A stretch of DNA of 16,800 nt, taken from contig MENE01000132.1 of assembly GCA_001769005.1 (NCBI GenBank), forward strand, positions 1-16,800, read 5' to 3'. Below are positions 1 through 7,136 of the stretch, piece by piece. Made by a program: the position numbers and the translations under genes. Positions within the stretch are counted from its first letter, which is position 1. The number at the start of each line of letters is the position of its first letter. The notes below the pieces were generated by a model. The model was given only the letters and a program-made list of their open reading frames with translations, was not told the DNA's origin and ran no database searches. Source of the stretch: Bacteroidetes bacterium GWA2_31_9b (GTDB lineage: Bacteria; Bacteroidota; Bacteroidia; Bacteroidales; UBA12077).

Positions 1-1025
1 ATCCATGGAGCAGGAGCAAAGCGTGGTTGATTTCCGGTTAATGCTGTATTTATTGGAATAACTGCACATTGAAGATCCTGAATAATATTTGGATTAACCC
101 GAACTCCATATTTAAATAACTGATCACCCAGATTTGGATCATTATAAAAAGCAAAAGTAGTACTACCGGTCGAAAGACTGTCCATATTCACTTTTACAGC
201 ATCTATTAGCCATAATATTCGGCCACCTCGCATCAAAAACTGATCAATTATGAATTTACTTTTTTCGGTATATTTTTCGGTTGGACCTGCAATTATTATA
301 GCATCGTATGGGTCTAGTATTGTTATATAATCTTTTATTGTAACCCGGTCGATTTCATAATATTCCGACAAGGCTTTTGTAATATCTCCTGTTTCAAATT
401 CGTCGAGTTCACCCTGTCCTTCGATAAAAGCAATTTTTTTGTGTTGTTTTATTGTAATTTTTCGAATAGCATCAATAAATTCATATTCAAGCGATTCTAT
501 TGAATTATTCAGGTTTTCTTCTGCAGATAAACCAGAATTATTTTTCAACAAATTTATAGGTGTTTCTTTACCCTGATATGCAATAATTGCACCCGGGAAA
601 AGTATTTTTTCAGCCATTCCACCTTCAGTATCGCGATCTTTAACATTTGTAGGATTTAAGCCTCTATCGTATAAATCCTGAAACATGGCAGCACGTATTT
701 TCTGATCTGCAGATTCTGATGGGTTAATAAACGAAAACTGAATGTTATCTTTAGCAATAACTCTAAATTCATCCATTAATTCTCGCATTGATTTCTGCAT
801 TCGCTGAAAACCAATTGGCATTTCACCATCAAGATATATTTGAATGTATATAACATCATCTAATGAGTCAAGAATCTCTTTTGATGATTTTGTTATGGTA
901 TATCGCTTATCGGCAGTAAGATCTAAACGAAAATAAGCATTTGATGAAATGTAGTTTATCAGCAAAACAATAAGTAATGCCAATAGTAACTGAAAGATAT
1001 GTTGTTTTTTAAGATTCTGTTTCAT
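1..1025 (-). CDS. gldG: GldG, gliding-associated ABC transporter auxiliary protein (3' end beyond window)
   Basis: The reading frame starts at an ATG at 1025 and stays open to the window edge, giving about 341 residues; the C-terminal part of this usually longer protein (about 550 residues) is missing. It begins MKQNLKKQ, followed by one hydrophobic helix (about residues 10-26) and then a long extracytoplasmic domain of the DUF4350-like type seen in GldG. The segment ending QDLQCAVIPINTA then PAPW is typical of the family. In Flavobacterium, GldF and GldG work with the ATPase GldA in an ABC complex needed for gliding, but homologues also occur in non-gliding Bacteroidota, where the substrate is unknown. 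The gene starts 3 bp after the gldF stop codon, so the two are almost certainly co-transcribed. No gldA is visible here. Confidence 0.9.
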   Translation of the reverse strand, partial: MKQNLKKQHIFQLLLALLIVLLINYISSNAYFRLDLTADKRYTITKSSKEILDSLDDVIYIQIYLDGEMPIGFQRMQKSMRELMDEFRVIAKDNIQFSFINPSESADQKIRAAMFQDLYDRGLNPTNVKDRDTEGGMAEKILFPGAIIAYQGKETPINLLKNNSGLSAEENLNNSIESLEYEFIDAIRKITIKQHKKIAFIEGQGELDEFETGDITKALSEYYEIDRVTIKDYITILDPYDAIIIAGPTEKYTEKSKFIIDQFLMRGGRILWLIDAVKVNMDSLSTGSTTFAFYNDPNLGDQLFKYGVRVNPNIIQDLQCAVIPINTALTGNQPRFAPAPW

Positions 1026-1028
1026 GAT

Positions 1029-1760
1029 TTACCATCTTCTGCTTTGCAGAATTGTTTTTGTTATTAAAAGAAAAAATGCAATAACACTAATAAAATAAAT
1101 TATATCACGACTATCGATTACACCTCTGCTCATCGATTTATAATGCTCGATAATTCCAATATTTAATATGAATCCGTCAATTGATTTAAAAACAGATAAT
1201 TCACTTGCGAAATCAAATCCGATATAAATTAAAAAGCAAAGCAACATTCCAAAAATGAAAGCAATAATTTGATTGTCAGTTATTGATGAAGATAGTATCC
1301 CTATTGCAATATATATTGCTGCCAGAAAAAATAGTCCGATATATGAACCCCAGGTTCCTCCGATATCAATATTCCCAACAGGATTTCCCAAGTGGTAAAC
1401 CGAATAAAAATAAATTAATGTTGGAATAAGTGAGAATAAAACAAGAACTAGAGCAGCAAGGTATTTGGCAAGAATAATCTGAAAATCAGATAAAGGACGA
1501 GTCAGAAGTAACTCAATGGTTCCTGATTTTTTTTCGTCGGAGAACATTCGCATGGTAACCGCAGGTACAAGGAATAGGAAAACCCATGGTGCAATTGTAA
1601 ATAATGTGTCTAATGTTGCATATCCTCCGTCAAAAATATTATATGAGCCAGGAAAAACCCACATAAACAAACTATTTATAATCAAAAATATAATAATAAC
1701 AATATATCCGGTAATTGTGCTGAAAAAATTTCGAATTTCTTTTTTTAAAAGCGTATACAT
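1029..1760 (-). CDS. gldF: GldF, gliding-associated ABC transporter permease
   Basis: The protein has 243 residues, the normal length for GldF. It starts MYTLLKKEIRNFF, the usual opening of the ABC-2-type permease family, and contains about six hydrophobic segments. The cytoplasmic loop near residues 72-92 (MRMFSDEKKSGTIELLLTRP) is the characteristic ABC-2 permease motif found before the third helix. It should form the membrane channel of the GldAFG transporter. The ATG at 1760 lies about 24 bp downstream of a TAAATTTG -7 element. gldG follows 3 bp after its stop. The assignment as GldF rather than a generic ABC-2 permease rests on the adjacent gldG. Confidence 0.9.
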   Translation of the reverse strand: MYTLLKKEIRNFFSTITGYIVIIIFLIINSLFMWVFPGSYNIFDGGYATLDTLFTIAPWVFLFLVPAVTMRMFSDEKKSGTIELLLTRPLSDFQIILAKYLAALVLVLFSLIPTLIYFYSVYHLGNPVGNIDIGGTWGSYIGLFFLAAIYIAIGILSSSITDNQIIAFIFGMLLCFLIYIGFDFASELSVFKSIDGFILNIGIIEHYKSMSRGVIDSRDIIYFISVIAFFLLITKTILQSRRW

Positions 1761-1935
1761 TCGTTGGTTGTTTTATTGATTCACAAATTTAAATTTTAAT
1801 ATCAAGATTCAAAATTCAAATGGATGAATAGCTGTTTAAATCCATTCATTTTTTAATTATTTTGAGATATTAGTTATTCTATATGGATATTTTAAATCAT
1901 TCATTATTTTTGTTGATTATTTTTTCAATAATTCA
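1761..1935. other. Divergent intergenic region between gldF and the PagL-like gene
   Basis: This AT-rich gap separates two divergent transcription units. It holds the gldFG promoter candidate on the minus strand and a lone -7 match, TATTTTTG at 1905-1912, 24 bp before the ATG at 1936 on the plus strand. No clear -33 element precedes the latter. I see no RNA gene or repeat here. Confidence 0.4.
1784..1813 (-). promoter_or_regulatory. Candidate Bacteroidota promoter for gldFG
   Basis: Read on the minus strand, TTTG (1813-1810) is followed after 18 bases by TAAATTTG (1791-1784), an exact match to the Bacteroidota -7 consensus TAnnTTTG, with a -33 TTTG at about the right distance. The predicted transcript would have a leader of only about 15-20 nt before the gldF ATG at 1760. 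The match was made by eye and AT-rich DNA yields such matches by chance, so this is a candidate. Confidence 0.45.
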
Positions 1936-3045
1936 ATGGTTAGTAAACGACAAATCATTTTCATAATTGCTTTGATATTCCCCTTTTTTGTTAAGGGACA
2001 ACAAATTATGAATCTGGCCCAAAATACATATTTAGAAACAGGGTATGGCTTTGGTGCTGTTATGCCACATCATAGTTCAATAAATTATTTACTCGAAGAT
2101 TATATTCAATCTTTTGATATAAAACTTGTAAAATCAACTAACGGAAATAAGTACTGGAATCAATTGTTCCGATATCCTGATTACGGAATCGGTTATTATC
2201 GTTCAAATCTCGGAAATAATGATGTTTATGGTTATGCAAATGCACTTTATGGATTTACCAAAATCCCTTTTTTTCATACTGCAAATGGATCACATTTAAA
2301 TTATCAAATTGCTGTTGGTGCTGCATATATTACAAATTGTTTCGATATTCATACAAACTATAGTAATCTTACTATTGGAACTCATATTAATATTTATATT
2401 GATTTTAGTTTAAGTTCATATATTGCTTTATCAAAGAAAATAGGATTAACAAATAGCATTCGGTTTACACATTTTTCGAATGGAAACATCGAAAGTCCAA
2501 ATTACGGACTCAATATTTTTTCAGCTTCAATAGGATTAGCATATCAGTTTAATTCTGATTATTCGGTTAAAGAAAAGTGTATTCTTCCTGAGATTGATTC
2601 AAAAAATGAATTTCTAATTACCTATGCAGGTGGTGCAAAATCAATCAATCATTATTCCGAAGGAACCTATTTTGCATCATCGCTCATATTTGATTATAAT
2701 CGAAAATATAGTTTAAAAGGCAAATGGGGAATTGGTGCCGATATATTTTTTGATGCTACAAATCGTCAATTTTCTCAAAATAATGATAAAAATGATATTG
2801 TTAATTCAGACTTGTATCAGGCAGGTGTTCATGTTTTACATGATGCCATAATGGGAGATTTGACATTTACAATTCAGCTAGGAGTATATGTATTCGCTCC
2901 GGTTCATACTGAAGCTTCTTTTTATACCAGAACAGGTTTGCGTTATAAATTAAATAAAAACTGGAATGTTAGTATGACATTAAAATCGCATTATGCTATA
3001 GCCAGTTATATTGAATGGGGAATTGGATATTCTATTTGGAATTGA
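1936..3045 (+). CDS. PagL-like outer-membrane acyloxyacyl hydrolase (lipid A 3-O-deacylase family)
   Basis: The 369-residue protein has an N-terminal signal peptide (about residues 1-21, ending near FVKGQ) and then alternating aromatic strands typical of an outer-membrane beta-barrel. Residues 178-191 carry the PagL active-site signature THFSNG followed by SPNYG, with the catalytic His at 179 and Ser at 181. PagL enzymes remove the ester-linked acyl chain at position 3 of lipid A in the outer membrane. By alignment from memory, the third catalytic residue (Glu two residues after the PN.G glycine) is Asn193 here; I believe many Bacteroidota relatives share this. It is about twice the length of Pseudomonas PagL: residues from about 215 form a second barrel-like stretch. 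A DUF2807 lipoprotein gene follows 67 bp downstream on the same strand. Confidence 0.75.
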   Translation: MVSKRQIIFIIALIFPFFVKGQQIMNLAQNTYLETGYGFGAVMPHHSSINYLLEDYIQSFDIKLVKSTNGNKYWNQLFRYPDYGIGYYRSNLGNNDVYGYANALYGFTKIPFFHTANGSHLNYQIAVGAAYITNCFDIHTNYSNLTIGTHINIYIDFSLSSYIALSKKIGLTNSIRFTHFSNGNIESPNYGLNIFSASIGLAYQFNSDYSVKEKCILPEIDSKNEFLITYAGGAKSINHYSEGTYFASSLIFDYNRKYSLKGKWGIGADIFFDATNRQFSQNNDKNDIVNSDLYQAGVHVLHDAIMGDLTFTIQLGVYVFAPVHTEASFYTRTGLRYKLNKNWNVSMTLKSHYAIASYIEWGIGYSIWN

Positions 3046-3060
3046 GAAAAAGTAAAAAAG

Positions 3061-3084
3061 TAAAATGGTAAATTGGTAAAATGG
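3061..3084. repeat. Three tandem copies of an 8-bp unit
   Basis: Between the PagL-like and lipoprotein genes, the 8-base units TAAAATGG, TAAATTGG and TAAAATGG stand head to tail, flanked by further A/G-rich sequence (AAAAAGTAAAAAAGTAAAATGG). Such short degenerate runs are prone to slippage. They lie just upstream of the ATG at 3113, so changes in copy number could alter spacing, but no function is shown. Confidence 0.6.
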
Positions 3085-3112
3085 TAGAAAAGAAAAAACA
3101 AAGTATAGTAGA

Positions 3113-3835
3113 ATGAGAAATTTGGTTTACATAGTATTTTTAATGTTTATTTTAAATGGATGTGAAAGCACTTTGTTTAATTCAGGTGATATTTCACGTT
3201 TAGATGCAACGGTTGATGAGTTTACTGAAATATTCATCAACGATAATTTTAATGTGCTTTTAAGTCAGGATACTATTTGTAAATTAAGTATTGAAGGTGG
3301 CAGCAACTTATTGCCTTATGTTGAATATGAAGTAATTGATGGCAAACTATATATTAAAAATAATAACTCAGCCCAATGGTTAAATAGTTACGATAAAATT
3401 ACATTGCACATTTCTGTAAAGAAGCTATTGTATATGGATATTGAGGAATCATCGAGTATTAAATCTATTGATACATTAATTACTCCTCAGTTAAAAGTTT
3501 TCTCAATAACCGATTATTCTGAAATATTCTTATTAATAAAATGCGATAATTTTTATTTTGTAAACGATGGAAGATCTGGCGCTTATTTCGAAGTAAAAGG
3601 TTCGGCACGAAATTTTGCTGCCTGGGCTCGAGCATCAGCAATTATTCATGCCGATGAGTTTGTATCCGAAAATGTTAACCTCGAAACCGAAAGTATTGGC
3701 GATTGTTATGTTTATGCAACAAAGAAACTTACAGTTGAAATTAATAATTCAGGAAAAATCTACTATAAAGGAAATCCGGAAACAATAGAGTATTTAAACG
3801 AAGGAGCCCGATCGAAGCTTATTAAGATTGAATGA
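3113..3835 (+). CDS. DUF2807 (head GIN domain) lipoprotein
   Basis: The 240-residue protein starts with a short hydrophobic signal ending in the lipobox LNGC, which predicts cleavage before and lipidation of Cys17. The rest is rich in short beta strands. The pattern resembles the GIN/DUF2807 right-handed beta-helix family common in Bacteroidota: an FxVxLxQ-like strand near residues 48-52, then 'VIDGKLYIKNNN', then repeated L-x-V/I strands separated by Ser/Asp/Asn turns. The family is described as putative adhesin-like or periplasmic; its biochemical role is unknown. It lies 67 bp downstream of the PagL-like gene on the same strand and could share its transcript. Confidence 0.75.
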   Translation: MRNLVYIVFLMFILNGCESTLFNSGDISRLDATVDEFTEIFINDNFNVLLSQDTICKLSIEGGSNLLPYVEYEVIDGKLYIKNNNSAQWLNSYDKITLHISVKKLLYMDIEESSSIKSIDTLITPQLKVFSITDYSEIFLLIKCDNFYFVNDGRSGAYFEVKGSARNFAAWARASAIIHADEFVSENVNLETESIGDCYVYATKKLTVEINNSGKIYYKGNPETIEYLNEGARSKLIKIE

Positions 3836-3915
3836 TAAAAAAAGGTAGCAGCGTAGGCAGTTTGCAGATATCAGTAAATTGTTAAATTGTTTGTAACGCT
3901 TTGATTTTTTGTCAA

Positions 3916-4266
3916 TCATGCTAACAGAATCTCAGCAGGTATTTTTAATCCTTTATACAATGACTTTACCATTTTAAGAGTCAATTTTCTTTTTCGGTTC
4001 AAAATTTCGCTTACTCTACTTTGGCTTCCAAGATATTTAACCATATCATCTTTTGTCATACCCATTTGTTCCATACGAAATTTAATCGCATCTATTGGAT
4101 CAGGTGGTGCAATTGGATAATGTTTCATTTCATAGGATTCAACTAAGGTTACTAGCAAATCCAATTCATCACCTTTTAGAGTATCTTTTTTTGCACCCCA
4201 TAATTCTTCAATCCTTTTTATTGCTGAATTATAGTCTTGCTCTGTTTTTATTGGTCTAATTTCCAT
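3916..4266 (-). CDS. higA: HigA-family antitoxin, HTH transcriptional regulator
   Basis: The protein has about 116 residues from the ATG at 4266 (MEIRPIKTEQDY). A start at the TTG at 4272 would add two residues and overlap the toxin gene by 4 bp; the ATG is preferred. The N-terminal half resembles HigA proteins with the 'I.P.KTE.DY..A..RIE.L' pattern. The C-terminal half is a Cro/C1-type helix-turn-helix: GMTKDDMVKYLGSQSRVSEIL, then NRKRKLTLKMVKSL. In this family the protein neutralises the HigB mRNA interferase and represses its own operon through the HTH. Toxin-before-antitoxin order is the hallmark of higBA. A palindrome at 4599-4611 upstream of the toxin gene is the candidate operator. 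Confidence 0.88.
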   Translation of the reverse strand: MEIRPIKTEQDYNSAIKRIEELWGAKKDTLKGDELDLLVTLVESYEMKHYPIAPPDPIDAIKFRMEQMGMTKDDMVKYLGSQSRVSEILNRKRKLTLKMVKSLYKGLKIPAEILLA

Positions 4267-4268
4267 AA

Positions 4269-4568
4269 TCAAATCGTTTTAGCATCAATTTTATCATATT
4301 GTTTATGAGTTCCAATAAATCTTATAAAAATCACTTGAAAATCATAGTCAATCGCAATTACTAATCTGTAATCATTACCTTTTATATTAAAAACCACTCT
4401 TCCTTCTCCAAGAATACTTGCATTTTTATATTGCTGTTTTAGTTCATTTGAATTTTTCCACTCAGCTATTTTAGCATCATGATACCAAGCTCTTAAAGAT
4501 GTTTCGGAATCTGAATACTCAGGTTTCTCAAAAAAATTCCTTATTGACCTAAATGCAATAATTCTCAT
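4269..4568 (-). CDS. higB: HigB-family toxin (mRNA interferase, RelE superfamily)
   Basis: This 99-residue protein matches the HigB toxin family in length and motif. It has a basic N-terminal helix (MRIIAFRSIRNFF), the strand 'VVFNIKGNDYRLVIAI' at about residues 58-73 and the C-terminal signature IRFIGTHKQYDKID (82-95). HigB proteins are ribosome-dependent endoribonucleases that cut mRNA on the translating ribosome and are held inactive by HigA. The ORF is intact with no frameshift. The antitoxin ATG begins 2 bp after its TGA stop, suggesting translational coupling. A -7 element TAGATTTG lies just upstream of the ATG. Activity cannot be judged from sequence alone. Confidence 0.9.
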   Translation of the reverse strand: MRIIAFRSIRNFFEKPEYSDSETSLRAWYHDAKIAEWKNSNELKQQYKNASILGEGRVVFNIKGNDYRLVIAIDYDFQVIFIRFIGTHKQYDKIDAKTI

Positions 4569-4572
4569 TTTG

Positions 4573-4611
4573 CAAATCTACAAAAAGCAATCCATATTTC
4601 CCAATTTGGGA
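4573..4611 (-). promoter_or_regulatory. higBA promoter with candidate HigA operator
   Basis: On the minus strand, TAGATTTG (4580-4573) matches the Bacteroidota -7 consensus 5 bp before the higB ATG. A TTG (4604-4602) lies 21 bases further upstream as a possible -33. That TTG falls inside a 13-bp palindrome, TCCCAA-T-TTGGGA (4599-4611). A dyad over the -33 element is where an autorepressing HTH antitoxin would be expected to bind. The TSS would sit at or very near the start codon, so the transcript may be almost leaderless. This is an inference from position only. Confidence 0.45.
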
Positions 4612-4678
4612 TATCTTATTTTATCAGGTTGTTTTGTGGTACTGAGCCAATGCACTAATACATTATCACATTAGCAAA

Positions 4679-5797
4679 TTAAACAAGATAGCTATAAACT
4701 CTTTTCGCAACTCTCTCTGATGCTCCTGTTCCACCTAAAATTACTTGTAATTCGGAATAATTTTTTAACATTTCTGTCCGATAATTGGTGTTTGGTAATA
4801 TTTTATTTAATTCTTCTGTAACTTTTTTTGGAGTCATATCGAACTGAATCAGTTCTTTAACAACTTCTTTGTTCATAATAAGGTTTACCAATGAAATGTA
4901 TTTTACTTTTACAAATCGCTTGGCAATAAAATACGACAAGTTTCCTGCTCTGTAACAAACCACCTGAGGAACATTGAATAGTGCGGTTTCGAGTGTGGCT
5001 GTTCCTGATGTAACCAATGCTGCTGTTGAGAACTTTAATGTGTCGTACGTTTGTCCGAATACAACTTTTACTTGATGTCCATAAATATATTTTCTGTAAA
5101 AATCAGGTTCAATCGATGGTGCAGCTGCAAGCACAAACTGATAATTGGAATACTGTGGAATAACTTGTAACATAATTCCCAAATTACGCTCAATCTCTTG
5201 CTTTCGACTTCCTGCTAAAATACCAATAATAGGTTTGTTTTCAAGCGAATTTCTTTGAATAAAATCATCAATACTGCTTTTTTCTATTAATTTTTCATTT
5301 ACCGCATCGAGCAATGGATTTCCTGCAAACTCAACAGGGTAGTCAAACTTTTTAAAGTAATCAACCTCAAATGGAAAAATAACGAACATTTTATCTACAA
5401 ATGCTTTAATCTTTTTTATTCGTGATTCTTTCCAAGCCCAAATTTTTGGTGATATATAATAAAATACTTTATATCCAGATGATTTTACAAATTCAGCCAT
5501 TCGAAGATTAAACCCAGGATAATCAATAAGAATTACAACATCTGGATTGTATTCGAGAATATCTTTTTTACACAGTTTAAAAAATCCTTTGATTTTATGA
5601 ATATTGGCAAGAACTTCAACAAATCCCATGATTGCAGTTTCCCGGTAATGTTTAATCAGTGTTCCTCCTTGCTCTAGCATTAAATCTCCACCCCAGAACC
5701 TGAACTCAGGATTAGGATCAACCATTTTCAATCCTTTCATAAGATTTGATCCATGCAAATCGCCCGATGCTTCGCCTGCAATAAGGTAATATTTCAT
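4679..5797 (-). CDS. lpxB: Lipid-A-disaccharide synthase
   Basis: LpxB joins UDP-2,3-diacylglucosamine to 2,3-diacylglucosamine-1-phosphate, forming the beta-1,6 disaccharide of lipid A at the inner face of the cytoplasmic membrane. The 372-residue length is typical of this GT19 glycosyltransferase. Signatures in order are GEASGDLHG (8-16), VILIDYPGFN (88-97), FYYISPKIWAWKESR (112-126), ILAGSRKQEI (193-202), SGTATLE (264-270) and KYISLVNLI (299-307). The ATG at 5797 follows the stop of the upstream small membrane protein with no gap (TAAATG), so translation is probably coupled. It is the last gene of the surE operon. Confidence 0.97.
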   Translation of the reverse strand: MKYYLIAGEASGDLHGSNLMKGLKMVDPNPEFRFWGGDLMLEQGGTLIKHYRETAIMGFVEVLANIHKIKGFFKLCKKDILEYNPDVVILIDYPGFNLRMAEFVKSSGYKVFYYISPKIWAWKESRIKKIKAFVDKMFVIFPFEVDYFKKFDYPVEFAGNPLLDAVNEKLIEKSSIDDFIQRNSLENKPIIGILAGSRKQEIERNLGIMLQVIPQYSNYQFVLAAAPSIEPDFYRKYIYGHQVKVVFGQTYDTLKFSTAALVTSGTATLETALFNVPQVVCYRAGNLSYFIAKRFVKVKYISLVNLIMNKEVVKELIQFDMTPKKVTEELNKILPNTNYRTEMLKNYSELQVILGGTGASERVAKRVYSYLV

Positions 5798-6091
5798 TTA
5801 GAGTGCGAACTTGGTAATAAAAACAAAAACTGCAAAAAGAATGGTTGCCATTAGTACACCACGTGCTGAATACAAGTAGTTTAACCGAATAAAAATGAAA
5901 AATAACAATAGGTTTGGAATCACACACAGACTAACCAGTTTGGTAAAAACATTTTTACCTACTAAATATGAAATCAATTCGTTTAGGTCGAATGCATTAA
6001 AGTTTATAAAGTAAACAACAAGCATGGTAAGCAATGGCGCAACTATTCCCAGTAATAATCCCAGGTATAAAGAGTTAAATTTAGATTTCAT
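5798..6091 (-). CDS. Small three-helix membrane protein between surE and lpxB
   Basis: From the ATG at 6091 (MKSKFNSLYL) this encodes 97 residues; a longer frame exists upstream but runs deep into surE, so the internal ATG is chosen. Three hydrophobic segments are visible, at about residues 9-31, 51-67 and 74-95. I do not recognise a named family. The start overlaps the end of surE by 11 bp and its TAA abuts the lpxB ATG, so it is locked into the operon. From memory, a small membrane ORF in this position is common in Bacteroidota, which would suggest a role linked to lipid A synthesis at the membrane. That link is inferred from position only. Confidence 0.75.
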   Translation of the reverse strand: MKSKFNSLYLGLLLGIVAPLLTMLVVYFINFNAFDLNELISYLVGKNVFTKLVSLCVIPNLLLFFIFIRLNYLYSARGVLMATILFAVFVFITKFAL

Positions 6092-6854
6092 AATTCCATT
6101 TTTTAAAATGATCGAATTTATCGTATGCAGTAAAATCAATTTCTACAGGTACAATTGAAATATAATTGTTGGCTAGTGCCCATTCATCGGTATCTGTTGA
6201 TCCGTTTTCGGTACTTTCGAAATAGCCTGTAAGCCAGAAATATTCACCGTTACGAGGATCTATACGTTTATCAAATTCTTCTTTCCACATTCCCCTGGCC
6301 TGACGGCAAAGTTTAACTCCTTTTATTTCGTTTTGTGCAACTAACGGGAAGTTAACATTCAGGCATGTTGCAGTTGGTAAACCGTTTTTTAAAACATTTT
6401 CAATAATTTTTTTACCATGCTCAATTATCTGAGAGAAATCAGCATCTATAGAATAATCGAGTAACGATAATCCAACAGACGGAATGCCATAAATACAACC
6501 TTCAATAACAGCCGCCATTGTTCCTGAATAAATTACACTAACAGAAGCATTGGAACCATGATTAATACCTGAAACAATTAAATCAGGTTTTTTATATAAA
6601 ATTTCGCTTAAAGCAAGTTTAACAGAATCAACAGGTGTGCCGCTACATCCGTAAACGGTAACATTCTCTTGCACTTTAATTTTTTTGTATCTGATCGGAA
6701 CTTTAACTGTTATTGCATGCGACATTCCTGAATTTCCATGTAATGGAGCAACTACAACTACATCACCAAAAGGTTTTACAATTTCAACTAGTGCTGCAAT
6801 TCCTTTTGCATTTACACCATCATCGTTGGTTACTAAAATTAGCGGTTTCTTCAT
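6081..6854 (-). CDS. surE: 5'/3'-nucleotidase SurE
   Basis: SurE is a metal-dependent cytoplasmic phosphatase acting on nucleoside 5'- and 3'-monophosphates, named for stationary-phase survival. The 257-residue protein has the diagnostic N-terminus ILVTNDDGVNAKGI with metal ligands Asp11 and Asp12, then HGNSGMSHAIT with Ser42, and DLIVSGINHGSN with Asn98. These correspond to the four conserved SurE metal-site residues. The segment YSGTMAAVIEGCIYGIPSVGLSL follows as usual. It is the first gene of the surE, membrane protein, lpxB operon. A TATCTTTG -7 match on the minus strand (6887-6880) lies about 25 bp upstream. Confidence 0.96.
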   Translation of the reverse strand: MKKPLILVTNDDGVNAKGIAALVEIVKPFGDVVVVAPLHGNSGMSHAITVKVPIRYKKIKVQENVTVYGCSGTPVDSVKLALSEILYKKPDLIVSGINHGSNASVSVIYSGTMAAVIEGCIYGIPSVGLSLLDYSIDADFSQIIEHGKKIIENVLKNGLPTATCLNVNFPLVAQNEIKGVKLCRQARGMWKEEFDKRIDPRNGEYFWLTGYFESTENGSTDTDEWALANNYISIVPVEIDFTAYDKFDHFKKWNYEI

Positions 6855-7136
6855 TTTTTACTATCCTTTTTTGTCAATGCAAAGATATTCAATTCCATAT
6901 TATTTAGTGTATCGATTAGGTATTTTTAGTTTTAGAGTGTCTAACCTGCCTGCCGGCAGGCAGGAGTGCTTAAAATTTATAAAATATCTGAAATATTTAT
7001 CAGTATACTAAATGATTAAGAAAGTTAGAATAAATATTGTTTTTATAATTAAATCAAGTTCACATTAAGTACTATCAAGTTACAATTTTTTATATTTTTG
7101 TTCTTTATTTTAACGCATAACGCAAATAGTAATTAT
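6855..7136. other. Divergent intergenic region between surE and pheT
   Basis: This 282-bp gap separates divergent units. On the minus strand CAAAGATA at 6880-6887 gives the -7 motif TATCTTTG for surE. On the plus strand TATTTTTG at 7093-7100 lies 36 bp before the pheT ATG and also matches TAnnTTTG. Neither has a convincing -33 partner. The centre contains the GC-rich palindrome at 6945-6964. The rest is AT-rich with no coding signal. Confidence 0.45.
6945..6964. repeat. 20-bp perfect GC-rich palindrome (REP-like)
   Basis: CCTGCCTGCC is followed at once by its exact reverse complement GGCAGGCAGG, giving a perfect 10+10 bp palindrome with no spacer. It is 80% GC in surroundings of roughly 25-30% GC. 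Palindromes built on TGCCGGCA are, to my recollection, dispersed in many Bacteroidota genomes, where chance translation gives peptides containing LPAGRQ. It lies between the divergent genes surE and pheT. It could be a mobile REP-like unit or a protein-binding site. There is no T-run beside it, so it is a poor terminator. Only one copy is present in this window. Confidence 0.75.

Noticed and set aside
1516..1779. Plus-strand open frame opposite gldF
   Set aside because: It is antisense to a clear ABC-2 permease; the reading frame is a shadow of gldF codon use.
3836..3915. Bidirectional terminator between the lipoprotein gene and higA
   Set aside because: Only short, widely spaced complementarity (AGCGT/ACGCT) is present, not a convincing stem with a T-run.
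5801..6139. Longer version of the small membrane protein, starting inside surE
   Set aside because: The extra residues come from surE sequence in another frame; the ATG at 6091 gives a normal membrane protein N-terminus.
6685..7011. Plus-strand open frame through the surE start and the palindrome, containing LPAGRQ
   Set aside because: It lies antisense to surE, its LPAGRQ comes from the palindrome, and its composition is not protein-like.
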